A stretch of 64,000 nt of DNA from the NCBI GenBank assembly GCA_946479285.1, contig CAMLFH010000022.1, forward strand, positions 6,489-70,488, read 5' to 3'. The DNA is from an uncultured Flavobacteriales bacterium (GTDB lineage: Bacteria > Bacteroidota > Bacteroidia > Flavobacteriales > Crocinitomicaceae). The translations under genes and the position numbers were made by a program. Positions 52,447 through 60,164 of this stretch are shown here, piece by piece. Each line of letters begins with the position of its first letter. Position 1 is the stretch's first letter. The notes under the pieces were generated by a model. The model was not told where the DNA came from and searched no databases. It saw only the letters and a program-made list of their open reading frames with translations.

Positions 52447-53688
52447 TTATTTGAAGACAATCTTTTCCGGTTTGCGCATATGGTTTTTATAAACCTGGCT
52501 GCGCAGATAATCGGTTTCCAAAAACACAAAATGCGGCACCACGCGCAATTTTGCCTTGCATTCTTCTATAATCTGGTTCATTACCGGGGAATGTTCAATG
52601 CGGTTTTCCAAAAGAATGGTAATCGTGTCATGGCCCAGGTAATCTTTCGCCACTTCAATTTTGTAACAGCTGATTTCTGAACGACTGTCAAAGATCTCGT
52701 AAATTGAAGGAGGGAAAATAGTTGTTCCCTTGAACTTGATCATTTGGTTCTTACGGCCTAAAATTGGGCCAACTCTTGGAGATGTTCTTCCGCAGCTGCA
52801 GGAATTTCTGTATATGCGCGCTACATCGCCGGTTTTATAGCGAATCAGAGGAGTTCCTTCTGTTCCCAAAGTAGTCACCACAATTTCCCCCTTTTCACCG
52901 TCAGAAACTTCATTCCCATCATCATCCAAAACTTCAAGGTAGATGAGGTCTTCATTCAAATGTCCACCCTGGTGAGCCCTACATTCAGTAAAAGCGGCAC
53001 CCATTTCGGTTGATGCATAGGTAGAGAATAATTCAATGTTCCAATCTGCATGAATGCGTTTTGCCAGTACATTTTCCAACAAATCATCTTCGCGGATAGG
53101 TTCTCCGATACAAATAGCCGAACGAACGGAAGTTTGATTCACATCGATACCGTTTTGCTTCGCATAATCGATTAGATTAACTAAAAAGCTTGGTACAGCA
53201 ATCAAGATGGTCGGTTTGTTTTCCAGGATTGAATTCCATTGCAATGCAGGAACTCCCGGGCCAATGCGGATCATTCCGGCATTTAGTTGCTGAACGCCTA
53301 AGTAATAAGCCAATCCGGCCATGAATTGCTTATCAATAGTCGTCATCAGCTGGAAAAGATCTCCAGCCTTTGCGCCTGTGAGTTCAAAAGATTCTTTTTC
53401 GTTTTTGGCTAAACGTACTAAATCGTTCTTCGTCAGGTAGATCGTTACGGGTTTCCCCGAAGTGCCTGAAGTCGTAACGTATTCGGCAATTTGACTGGAT
53501 GGGACACACAAAAAATCCCGGTTGTTCTGAGACAAATCTTCTTTCGTAGTGAAAGGAAGCTTCCGAAAAGATTCCGGGCTTAAGTTTTCTGTTGCGCTGT
53601 TTGAAAAATGTCTCTGGTAAAATGGAGCGTGCTTAACAGCATAGTTAATCGATTCAACTACTTGCTCAAGTACTTTGCTATTTTCCAT
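52447..53688 (-). CDS. PaaK-like aryl-CoA/acyl-CoA ligase
   Basis: The 413-residue adenylate-forming enzyme has the phosphate loop TTSGTSGKPVTIYLT near residue 92, FSTYASTEMGAAF, and VTTLGTEGTPLIRYKTGDVARI with SCSCGRTSPRVG as in phenylacetate-CoA ligases. It most likely activates coumarate or a related acid, with CoA or an ACP thiol as acceptor, to start polyene synthesis. It overlaps the C45 hydrolase gene by 11 bases, forming a two-gene leftward unit. Confidence 0.87.
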   Translation of the reverse strand: MENSKVLEQVVESINYAVKHAPFYQRHFSNSATENLSPESFRKLPFTTKEDLSQNNRDFLCVPSSQIAEYVTTSGTSGKPVTIYLTKNDLVRLAKNEKESFELTGAKAGDLFQLMTTIDKQFMAGLAYYLGVQQLNAGMIRIGPGVPALQWNSILENKPTILIAVPSFLVNLIDYAKQNGIDVNQTSVRSAICIGEPIREDDLLENVLAKRIHADWNIELFSTYASTEMGAAFTECRAHQGGHLNEDLIYLEVLDDDGNEVSDGEKGEIVVTTLGTEGTPLIRYKTGDVARIYRNSCSCGRTSPRVGPILGRKNQMIKFKGTTIFPPSIYEIFDSRSEISCYKIEVAKDYLGHDTITILLENRIEHSPVMNQIIEECKAKLRVVPHFVFLETDYLRSQVYKNHMRKPEKIVFK

Positions 53689-55357
53689 TTTTTCGACATT
53701 CTTTGATCAAATTTCGCAATTCTTCTTCAATCTGAGGTGAAGCGACGCGTTTAGTAAGCGCGATTTCGTAGGAATAGATCGCTTTTTTATATTTTTTCTT
53801 CTTCTGGAAGTATTTCCCCAATTGCTCATAAGTCACGTAAGACTCCGAGTTGTTGTTGATGAATTCGGCGATCTCTTTTTCAGAAAGATCCAGCGTTTTG
53901 TCGAACATCAAATAAGCGGTAATTTGCTGCTTCACCGTTTTGAATGCTTTGAATTTGCGGTAAGCGTCTGAAGTTACAAATGCATCCTGCGGAATGGAAT
54001 CCACCAGCTGGATCTGCTTTGTTTGGAAGGTTTTTGTCAGATCATAACCTAAGAATGTTCCCAATTGATAGTCCGAACTGGAGATAAAGTACAACCTGCT
54101 TTCCGGCTGCATAACCACGCTGTGGTGTGCCTGCAATTGATTTAATGCGCGCGGATTTCCCATTCCCAGTGTATCGTTGTCCAGCGCACTTTGATCTCTC
54201 AGGATTGCAGCTGCATGGATTGGATTTAATGGATGATTTCCGGCTAATAACTGCTTCATTCTGTCGAAACGGTATTTGGAGTCGCTGTTTGCAATGTTCT
54301 TTTTGTTGACTTTATCTTTTTGGAAAGGTTCCGATTGATAATGGTTTGCACAAACCAACACATCCGTTCCACTTTCATAGACACCTAATTTTTTAGGAGA
54401 TTTTTCAATCAGAACAGCTTTGCCGTCTTCCGCCGAAGAAATCATCAGTGTTTCGGAAACAAAGGTGTTTCGTTTCTTAGCAATGGCAACGGCTTCATCG
54501 ATGTTTTTAGCATATTGCAGGATCTCGCGCGCAAGCAGTGAAATCGGCATTTTGGAACTGGTCGGTAAATCCGATTTAGATGCATTAATCGTTACTGTCA
54601 GGCCTTTTTCGTTCATTCCGGAAGCTACGCCAGTAAACCCTGCCCAGGAATAAGAAGTGAATTTGTAACCTTTGCTCGGATTGACGAAAATGATCAATTT
54701 ATTCTTCGCAAAATCATCGCCGACATAAAAATCAAAATTCCTTCCCACCAGCAATTGCTTGTTCTCACTTTTCTGACCTTTCACCACGAAAGATGTACAG
54801 CCAACCACGCTGTAATCGTTCAAAGCATGTCCAATGTCGTGCGCGGCATGATAATTCAGGATTCGCGTGTATTTGGAAGCAATGTAGTCGTAACGATCAG
54901 AGAAAGCCAAAGAAATTCCATAGATCTCCTGCTGATTTTCCAGGGGAATATTCTCCGGTAAATCGCTATTGAAAAATCCGACCATCAATTTAATAACGTG
55001 TCTCCACATTTTATTGGGTAGAAAATTGTTGATCTGTCCTACAAAAATATCTTCCTGTTCCTGAACGAGTTCTTTGGCCAATTTTCCATAGATAACACCT
55101 CTTTCATAAGGCTCTCCTTCCAGGTACATTTCCCACACTCCGAATTTGTTTTTCTTCAGGTAGGAATTTCCCAGGACATAATGGTCCGGCCCCACTTTTT
55201 TTCGCTCACCAACATGAATAGTTGGAACTTCAGGAGTGTCAATTTGTGCGTTGAACAGCACGATTGTAAACAAGACAAACAGGAATGCAAAAAAGAGTTC
55301 TGTCGGAATCCAAATAAGACGGAAAAGGTATTTAAAAATGGTTTTGATCACGTGCAT
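53678..55357 (-). CDS. C45-family Ntn-hydrolase / acyltransferase
   Basis: The 559-residue protein has an N-terminal membrane anchor (ELFFAFLFVLFTIVLF). The C45 motif VVGCTSFVVKG has Cys187 as candidate nucleophile exposed by autocleavage, as in acyl-CoA:6-APA acyltransferase. GRNFDFYVGDDFAKN and SWAGFTGVASGMNEKGLTV follow. A C-terminal TPR-like part (EQLGKYFQKKKKYKKAIYSYEIAL) is present. The family cleaves or forms amides and esters. Ester formation between polyene and resorcinol is one idea from context. Confidence 0.82.
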   Translation of the reverse strand: MHVIKTIFKYLFRLIWIPTELFFAFLFVLFTIVLFNAQIDTPEVPTIHVGERKKVGPDHYVLGNSYLKKNKFGVWEMYLEGEPYERGVIYGKLAKELVQEQEDIFVGQINNFLPNKMWRHVIKLMVGFFNSDLPENIPLENQQEIYGISLAFSDRYDYIASKYTRILNYHAAHDIGHALNDYSVVGCTSFVVKGQKSENKQLLVGRNFDFYVGDDFAKNKLIIFVNPSKGYKFTSYSWAGFTGVASGMNEKGLTVTINASKSDLPTSSKMPISLLAREILQYAKNIDEAVAIAKKRNTFVSETLMISSAEDGKAVLIEKSPKKLGVYESGTDVLVCANHYQSEPFQKDKVNKKNIANSDSKYRFDRMKQLLAGNHPLNPIHAAAILRDQSALDNDTLGMGNPRALNQLQAHHSVVMQPESRLYFISSSDYQLGTFLGYDLTKTFQTKQIQLVDSIPQDAFVTSDAYRKFKAFKTVKQQITAYLMFDKTLDLSEKEIAEFINNNSESYVTYEQLGKYFQKKKKYKKAIYSYEIALTKRVASPQIEEELRNLIKECRKNGK

Positions 55358-55371
55358 CGAATAATTGAGTA

Positions 55372-55390
55372 CAAATATACGCTATTTTTG
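55372..55390. promoter_or_regulatory. back-to-back -7 boxes of the C45 hydrolase and PPTase genes
   Basis: TATATTTG (leftward, 55372-55379) and TATTTTTG (rightward, 55383-55390) both match TAnnTTTG and are only 3 bases apart. They lie 14 bases from the hydrolase ATG and 30 bases from the PPTase ATG. Polymerases could not use both at once, which would tie the two units together. Confidence 0.45.
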
Positions 55391-55420
55391 AGGGGAATTG
55401 TCAGCGATTCAAGCGTGTAA

Positions 55421-55969
55421 ATGATGATAAGTATTATTAACAATCCAAATTCTACAGTAGCTTATTTCAGGCTGGATGAGTACGATCAGATGATTGCTGG
55501 CGGAATCACTAAACGCGCTGTAGAAAAAGGAGGAATCCAAAAATTGCTTCAGCAATTGGGTTGTGATGGCTTGGAGATCGGTTATAAGCAAACGGGTCAG
55601 CCGTATCTGAAGGAAAACCCTGAATTATTCCTGTCGGTTTCTCACGCAAAAGGATGGTTTGCCGTAATAGTAGGTTCTCAAGCTGTTGGTATTGACATTC
55701 AAACGGTTTCTTCCCGATTGAAACAGGGACAGGATTATTTTCGGAATGAGCGGGAATTGGAATTTTCGGAGGACGATCTGGCACTTCATTTAATGTGGGG
55801 AGCTAAAGAGGCATTTTACAAGTTGAAAGAAGGTCAAATTCCGGATTTAAAAGAGGAGGTCAGCCTGATCAGTATTCTGGATGAATCGTTAATCCTCGAG
55901 TTTGAATTGGAGAAACACGATTTAGGGTATAAGATTTTGGATGATGCATTTCTTGTCTTCACACGATGA
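55421..55969 (+). CDS. 4'-phosphopantetheinyl transferase (Sfp type)
   Basis: The enzyme attaches phosphopantetheine from CoA to the ACP serine. The 182-residue protein has LFLSVSHAKGWFAVIVG, the metal-binding D92 in VGIDIQTVS and W126-G-A-K-E-A-F-Y-K (K129, E130, K134). Two ATG codons stand in a row at 55421 and 55424. Its position at the edge of the cluster suggests it arms the three cluster ACPs. Confidence 0.9.
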   Translation: MMISIINNPNSTVAYFRLDEYDQMIAGGITKRAVEKGGIQKLLQQLGCDGLEIGYKQTGQPYLKENPELFLSVSHAKGWFAVIVGSQAVGIDIQTVSSRLKQGQDYFRNERELEFSEDDLALHLMWGAKEAFYKLKEGQIPDLKEEVSLISILDESLILEFELEKHDLGYKILDDAFLVFTR

Positions 55970-55983
55970 AAATGCTATTTTTG
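55953..55983 (+). promoter_or_regulatory. promoter of the small lipoprotein genes
   Basis: TTG (55953-55955), a 20-base spacer and TATTTTTG (55976-55983) give both parts of a Bacteroidota promoter, 23 bases before the ATG at 56007. It partly overlaps the end of the PPTase gene. Confidence 0.5.
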
Positions 55984-56006
55984 AATGATAACTAAATGGA
56001 AAGATT

Positions 56007-56258
56007 ATGAAAAAAGGATTGCTGGTCCCAATAGCTATGGGGATGATTCTTGTGGGAGGATTGGTTTCTTGTTCGAAAGAATATACCTGTACTTGTGAGT
56101 ACTATTCAAACGGAACATTGACGAATACAGACAATACAAAAATTGCTGAGGGCGATAAAGACAAGTCTTCAGAAAAGTGTGATGAAATGGATGCTGATTA
56201 TACCACAGCAGTTGGAGGAACTACGGTGCATACAGAAACGAAATGTTCTTTGCAGTAA
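56007..56258 (+). CDS. small lipoprotein, paralogue 1
   Basis: The 83-residue product has a signal peptide ending in the lipobox GGLVSCSKE. The mature part has four cysteines in a C-x-C...C...C pattern (YTCTCEYYSNG, SEKCDEMD, TKCSLQ), probably disulphide-linked in the envelope. It closely resembles the next gene. Function unknown. Confidence 0.7.
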   Translation: MKKGLLVPIAMGMILVGGLVSCSKEYTCTCEYYSNGTLTNTDNTKIAEGDKDKSSEKCDEMDADYTTAVGGTTVHTETKCSLQ

Positions 56259-56299
56259 TTGCCGAATAATTCTAAATTTACTGCATGAATTATCTAACT

Positions 56300-56533
56300 A
56301 TGAAAAAAGCATCTCTTGGAATACTGTTAATCGTCATCTTAGGTTCTTGTAAAAAGGACTATGTCTGTTCTTGTGATTACTACACGAATGACGCATATAC
56401 TACATCAGATCCTACAATCTTCCATGAATCAAAGCGCGTAGCAAAGAAGAAATGTGAAGATTTAAATGATGAAGGAAATCTTGTTTTTGGTGGAATGAAT
56501 TTTCATAATGAGACAAGATGTAGTTTGAACTAG
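56300..56533 (+). CDS. small lipoprotein, paralogue 2
   Basis: From Met at 56300 the 77-residue product has a signal peptide with lipobox LGSCKKD. It keeps the same cysteine pattern as its neighbour (YVCSCDYYTND, KKKCEDLND, TRCSLN) with the shared ends GGMNFHNETRCSLN / GGTTVHTETKCSLQ. The upstream ATG at 56285 would add only five residues and is less likely. A tandem duplicate. Confidence 0.7.
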   Translation: MKKASLGILLIVILGSCKKDYVCSCDYYTNDAYTTSDPTIFHESKRVAKKKCEDLNDEGNLVFGGMNFHNETRCSLN

Positions 56534-56594
56534 TTTTTTTTAAATACTTTTGATTAAGCTGTTCGCTCCGGCGGATGGCTTTTTTTGTGCTGTT

Positions 56595-57251
56595 ATGAAG
56601 AGTTTGATTATTGCTGTCGGTTTGTTGGTGTCGCTTAGTTCGCAAGCGCAGGTATTTCATGTCTCCGATTCATCGGCCTTATTGGTGAAAACAACCAGTC
56701 AGTCTCCGGCCCATTGGTACATCCAGGTTTTTTCTGATTGTCCTGTTGATACGGTGCTTCGCTGGAAAGCGACTCATTTCGACAATATTCCCATGGAATG
56801 GGAAATCTCAATAGATGATCAAACGTCTTCCCATTTTAATGTGGAGGTTGGTGACAGCGCCGATTTCAATTTGCTGACCAATCAGCCATTTGCAACCAAA
56901 TTAATTATTGGTGCTATGCTGAATGGAACGCCGGGTCACGGAATTTGTTATTTTGATGTATATCTTCCTGAAAATTCTTCGGCCGTTCAAACAATCAGCT
57001 ATGAATTTATTGTAACACCGGCAACAAATGGTATTGCAGATCTTGACGGTTCTTTCCTGGAGTGGAAAGCGGGTGTATTAAAAGTAAAAGGTGAAAAGGA
57101 AGCAGCATTTGAAGTTTTTGACCTTTCGGGAAGATTAGTCAAAAAAGAACTAACAAATCAGTTCTTAATTTCAGATTTACCAAAAAATCAATCATTTATC
57201 ATTCAAGTAAAACTAAATGACAAGCATGCCATCATTAAGATTTACAATTAA
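56595..57251 (+). CDS. secreted protein with T9SS type A sorting domain
   Basis: From Met at 56595 the 218-residue protein has a signal peptide (MKSLIIAVGLLVSLSSQAQ) and a central beta-rich domain (ALLVKTTSQSPAHWYIQVF). Its ~60-residue end, FEVFDLSGRLVKKELTNQF then LPKNQSFIIQVKLNDKHAII, has the type A C-terminal domain pattern for type IX secretion. The longer frame starting at 56550 would mask the signal peptide. Function of the exported part unknown. Confidence 0.75.
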   Translation: MKSLIIAVGLLVSLSSQAQVFHVSDSSALLVKTTSQSPAHWYIQVFSDCPVDTVLRWKATHFDNIPMEWEISIDDQTSSHFNVEVGDSADFNLLTNQPFATKLIIGAMLNGTPGHGICYFDVYLPENSSAVQTISYEFIVTPATNGIADLDGSFLEWKAGVLKVKGEKEAAFEVFDLSGRLVKKELTNQFLISDLPKNQSFIIQVKLNDKHAIIKIYN

Positions 57252-57260
57252 TTGAGAATC

Positions 57261-58205
57261 TCATTCTTCTACTTCCAAGATTTTATCGGCTAAAACATAA
57301 CTAAGTTTATAGTAGCTTTCTGTCGTCCAGCCACCGACGTGCGGAGTGAGCAATACTTTATCCGATTCGAGTAAAAAATCCAAATCCTCATTTGCAGTTT
57401 CATCAAAGAATTGTTCGAATGATTTTTTCTCAAATTCATTGACATCCAATCCTGCTGAAAGTGTTGTTCCTTTTAAGATAGATTGAATTAATGATTTAGT
57501 TTTAACTATTTTTCCACGAGACAAATTCAACAGGAAAATCGGCTTTCCCAGGGCATCAAAAAATTCCTGGTTGGCGAAATGAATGGTTTCTTCATTCTGC
57601 GGTATGTGGAAAGAGATCACATCGGATTTTCTTAGAACAGCTTCAAGGGTAGCTTCGATCACAAAATCATCTCCGAAACCGGTTTTGTATTTGTCATAGG
57701 CAAGAAGAGTTACATCAAAGCCGCGCAGCTTTTTGGCAAATGCTTTTCCGTTGTTTCCATATCCGATAATTCCAACCGTTTTTCCATCCAATTCAACTCC
57801 TCTGTTTCCTTCGCGGTCCCAGGTTCCGTTTTTTACATCCCGATTTGCCGTGTGAATTTTATTCATCATCGATAATAACATCCCCAATGCGTGTTCACCA
57901 ACTGCATTGCGATTGCCTTCCGGCGCATTGTGCAGCTCGATTCCTTGTTTGGAGCAGTAAGCCTCGTCAATGTTTTCCATTCCGGCTCCGGAACGGGCAA
58001 TAAATTGAAGATTGGGAGTAAATTGAAGGAATGCCTCATCCATCGTAAAACGGGATCGGATTACCAGGCCGTAAGCATCAATTAGTTGCGTTTCGCATTG
58101 TTCCCTTGTCCAGTCATGAGCTTCAATGCATTCGTATTCGCCGCTTTGAGCAAGTCTTTCGGAAAGAATAGGATGTACCCGGTCTAAGAAAAATACTTTT
58201 TTCAT
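57261..58205 (-). CDS. D-2-hydroxyacid dehydrogenase (SerA-like, short)
   Basis: The 314-residue NAD-dependent enzyme has GIIGYGNNGKAFAKKL for the Rossmann fold, the catalytic Arg in LLNLSRGKIVKT, Glu in DVNEFEKKS and His in LLTPHVGGWTTE. Its length fits SerA without the C-terminal ACT domain, so it could make 3-phosphohydroxypyruvate for serine synthesis. The substrate cannot be fixed from sequence. It is convergent with the T9SS gene, with 9 bases between stops. Confidence 0.85.
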   Translation of the reverse strand: MKKVFFLDRVHPILSERLAQSGEYECIEAHDWTREQCETQLIDAYGLVIRSRFTMDEAFLQFTPNLQFIARSGAGMENIDEAYCSKQGIELHNAPEGNRNAVGEHALGMLLSMMNKIHTANRDVKNGTWDREGNRGVELDGKTVGIIGYGNNGKAFAKKLRGFDVTLLAYDKYKTGFGDDFVIEATLEAVLRKSDVISFHIPQNEETIHFANQEFFDALGKPIFLLNLSRGKIVKTKSLIQSILKGTTLSAGLDVNEFEKKSFEQFFDETANEDLDFLLESDKVLLTPHVGGWTTESYYKLSYVLADKILEVEE

Positions 58206-58235
58206 GAAATGAATTTAGTACTCCGAAAGTACCTT

Positions 58236-58478
58236 TTATTCTTTAACGGGTTTTACTAAGAACTGTAAAATTATTTTGAATGTCTGTTCAATCATGGAAA
58301 GATTGGTGCGGTCTGAATTTCCGATGTAATCATTGATCAGGTTGATGGGGCGCAAATTTTCACCTGTTTTTTCAAGATTTAATTTGATCTTTTGTGCATG
58401 AATTTCACGCTCGAGTTTCAGGATTTGAAGATCAAGGTCAATTTCTTCAAACGAAGAATATATTTTCGACTTTTCCAT
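58236..58478 (-). CDS. small hypothetical protein
   Basis: The 80-residue protein is charged and helical (EIDLDLQILKLEREIHAQKIKL), with no signal peptide or membrane segment. Its start touches the stop of the holin-like gene at 58478, so it is the last gene of a three-gene operon with a YtxH protein. Function unknown; probably a partner of the two membrane proteins. Confidence 0.6.
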   Translation of the reverse strand: MEKSKIYSSFEEIDLDLQILKLEREIHAQKIKLNLEKTGENLRPINLINDYIGNSDRTNLSMIEQTFKIILQFLVKPVKE

Positions 58479-58828
58479 TAGTCTTTAAAAAAAAGTTTAG
58501 AAAATGTGCGTAAAATGTATCGCTCAACGAATTTCAGGCGCAAAAGCATAATTAGAAGAATCAATACGAAATAACCACCGGCAACAATCAAAAATCCCAA
58601 GGCCATATTATTTACTGCATCTCCGATTGCAAGCGAAGCTGCGATGGAACCGAATAGTAAAGCAATCATCAGGAAGAAACCAATCAGTATCAGCTTTACA
58701 ATAGTGCGGGTTGATTTCATAACAAATTGAAATCCCAGCAACTTATAATATTGTACAGTGCTTTCTACGTAAGCTTTGGTTTCCTCCTGGATGTTGCGAG
58801 TACTTTCTTTTAATTCTTCAAATGCCAT
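58478..58828 (-). CDS. holin-X-like (phage holin superfamily) membrane protein
   Basis: The 116-residue protein has an amphipathic start (LKESTRNIQEETKAYVESTV). Two long hydrophobic helices follow (IVKLILIGFFLMIALLFGSI, MALGFLIVAGGYFVLILLIM), with a basic tail. Such proteins sit beside YtxH genes in many Bacteroidota and are thought to belong to envelope stress responses rather than to phages. It starts 5 bases after the YtxH gene. Confidence 0.75.
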   Translation of the reverse strand: MAFEELKESTRNIQEETKAYVESTVQYYKLLGFQFVMKSTRTIVKLILIGFFLMIALLFGSIAASLAIGDAVNNMALGFLIVAGGYFVLILLIMLLRLKFVERYILRTFSKLFFKD

Positions 58829-58833
58829 TGAAA

Positions 58834-59172
58834 TTAGCTTTTAGCTGCCGCCGCCGCTGCTTTTTTGGCACCTTTTTTCAAGGTTTCCAGTTTGTCTTCC
58901 AAAAGTGAAATTAATTCATCCTTTTCATGAATACCGCTTGAAATGGCTTTATCCAAAAAATCTCCAATGTCTTCGCCGGCATTTTCAGCTTTGCGCTGCA
59001 ACAATTGAGATAATTCGCTGAATTTGTCCAATAAACCGTCTTTTCCCTTGTCCAAACCATCTTTCAACATTTGACGTGTTTCAGATCCTTTTTCAGGAGC
59101 TAATAAAATTCCGATACCTGCTCCAACTACAGCACCTGCAAGGAGCCCAAAGATTATATTGTTACTTGACAT
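58834..59172 (-). CDS. YtxH domain protein
   Basis: The 112-residue protein has the YtxH signature: an N-terminal Gly-rich membrane helix (IIFGLLAGAVVGAGIGILLA), then PEKGSETRQMLKDG, and a long coiled helical tail rich in Lys and Glu that ends in alanines (KKAAAAAAKS). It is a membrane-anchored stress-associated protein of unclear function. It is first in the leftward three-gene set. Confidence 0.88.
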   Translation of the reverse strand: MSSNNIIFGLLAGAVVGAGIGILLAPEKGSETRQMLKDGLDKGKDGLLDKFSELSQLLQRKAENAGEDIGDFLDKAISSGIHEKDELISLLEDKLETLKKGAKKAAAAAAKS

Positions 59173-59278
59173 GATACTTTGTTTTATGTGTTCATTCTAA
59201 ATGTAGACAAAAAATTGAGCGGTCGAAAGAATAGGCTGAAGTTTTAACTTTAATTTTCAAATGACTAAAATCTTTGAA

Positions 59279-59725
59279 TTATTTAAGTTCTGACATTACA
59301 AAACTGCTGTTTACCTGCCCGATATGCGGGATCCGGGATAGCTGGGTCTTCAGAAAGTCATGATAGACTTCCATATTTGCCACTTCTATGATCAGCATAT
59401 AATCGGTAGCGCCGGCAACGTGGTAGGCATGAATGACTTCCGAGAGTTCTTTAATCTTAATCGCTTTTTCAAATACGTCAATTCCTTCCTTTTCGTGACT
59501 TTTTAAACTTACCTGGCAAACGACCTTCAATTCTTTACCCACCGCCTTTCTGTCTATTAAAGCTGTGTAGCCTTTTATAACGCCCATGCGCTCCAGGCGT
59601 TTGATGCGCTCAAAAGTAGGAGTAACCGATAAGCCGATTTTACCAGCAACTTCTTTGTTATTCATCTTTCCATTTGACTGGAGCAGTTCGATTATTTGGG
59701 AATCTATGGAATCTAATGCAGACAT
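59279..59725 (-). CDS. Lrp/AsnC family transcriptional regulator
   Basis: The 148-residue protein has the N-terminal helix-turn-helix (LDSIDSQIIELLQSNGKMNN, KIGLSVTPTFERIKRLERMG) and the RAM ligand-binding domain (VICQVSL-like strand, VIHAYHVAGATDYMLIIEVAN). Members sense amino acids and act as dimers or octamers. Its targets are unknown; the YtxH operon lies directly downstream, and the candidate small RNA upstream is another possibility. The 430-base region upstream is otherwise without genes. Confidence 0.9.
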   Translation of the reverse strand: MSALDSIDSQIIELLQSNGKMNNKEVAGKIGLSVTPTFERIKRLERMGVIKGYTALIDRKAVGKELKVVCQVSLKSHEKEGIDVFEKAIKIKELSEVIHAYHVAGATDYMLIIEVANMEVYHDFLKTQLSRIPHIGQVNSSFVMSELK

Positions 59726-59912
59726 ACTTTTGGTTTTTGAGAAAAAAATTCTGACTCCGGTCTCTAAACGATTAAAAAACAGAACGAATGATCTTTATTT
59801 CAAATAAAAATAGAATAATATTCTTGTAATTGTAAATCAAACCAAATTTCCTTTTACTTAGTGGCTGTGTTAACGGATAAAAATATCCAAACGCACAATT
59901 TGTTAAAAGATC

Positions 59913-59944
59913 TTTGTTTTTAGTTCATTTATACCCTGATTTTG
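59913..59944 (+). promoter_or_regulatory. candidate promoter of a small RNA
   Basis: TTTG (59913-59916), a 20-base spacer and TGATTTTG (59937-59944) give one mismatch to TAnnTTTG. No gene on the + strand follows, only structured non-coding DNA ending in a terminator at 60129. Confidence 0.35.
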
Positions 59945-59949
59945 AACAG

Positions 59950-60164
59950 GATGAAAATGTTTCCGCAAAAATTTAACAAACGCATAAACAACGTTTCGTT
60001 ATAGCTCTCCGTCATAGAGATGAAAGTGGGAATTGAAATTGATTAATCACAAAAACAAGAACCCCAGCACTTATGCCGGACATCCGGCAAAGGCGCATAG
60101 ACACCACAGTCTAAATTACTACTGCTTTAAAACCTGGTTGATGAAATTCGACCGGGTTTTTTTT
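59950..60164 (+). ncRNA. candidate small RNA of unknown type
   Basis: Within a 430-base gene-free gap, this stretch has a candidate promoter in front and a terminator at its end. It contains a perfect hairpin TGCCGG-ACAT-CCGGCA (60074-60089) and a short TCTC...GAGA hairpin near 60007-60020. A frame of only eight codons (60020-60046) is present. I could not match it to tmRNA, 6S, SRP or RNase P RNA. The start is a guess from the promoter. Confidence 0.35.
60129..60164 (+). terminator. terminator hairpin with T8 tail
   Basis: Bases 60130-60141 pair with 60048+100 to 60159 as AAACCTGGTTGA against TCGACCGGGTTT (12 pairs with G-T wobbles) around TGAAAT, followed by T to 60164. It is stronger rightward, but leftward it has TTTT and stands directly beyond the helicase stop, so it may serve both directions. 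Confidence 0.6.

Noticed and set aside
58478..58828. Prophage remnant because of the holin-like protein
   Set aside because: No other phage gene is present, and the pairing with a YtxH gene is a common chromosomal arrangement.
60020..60046. Eight-codon frame as a leader peptide
   Set aside because: No downstream gene on the same strand for it to control.
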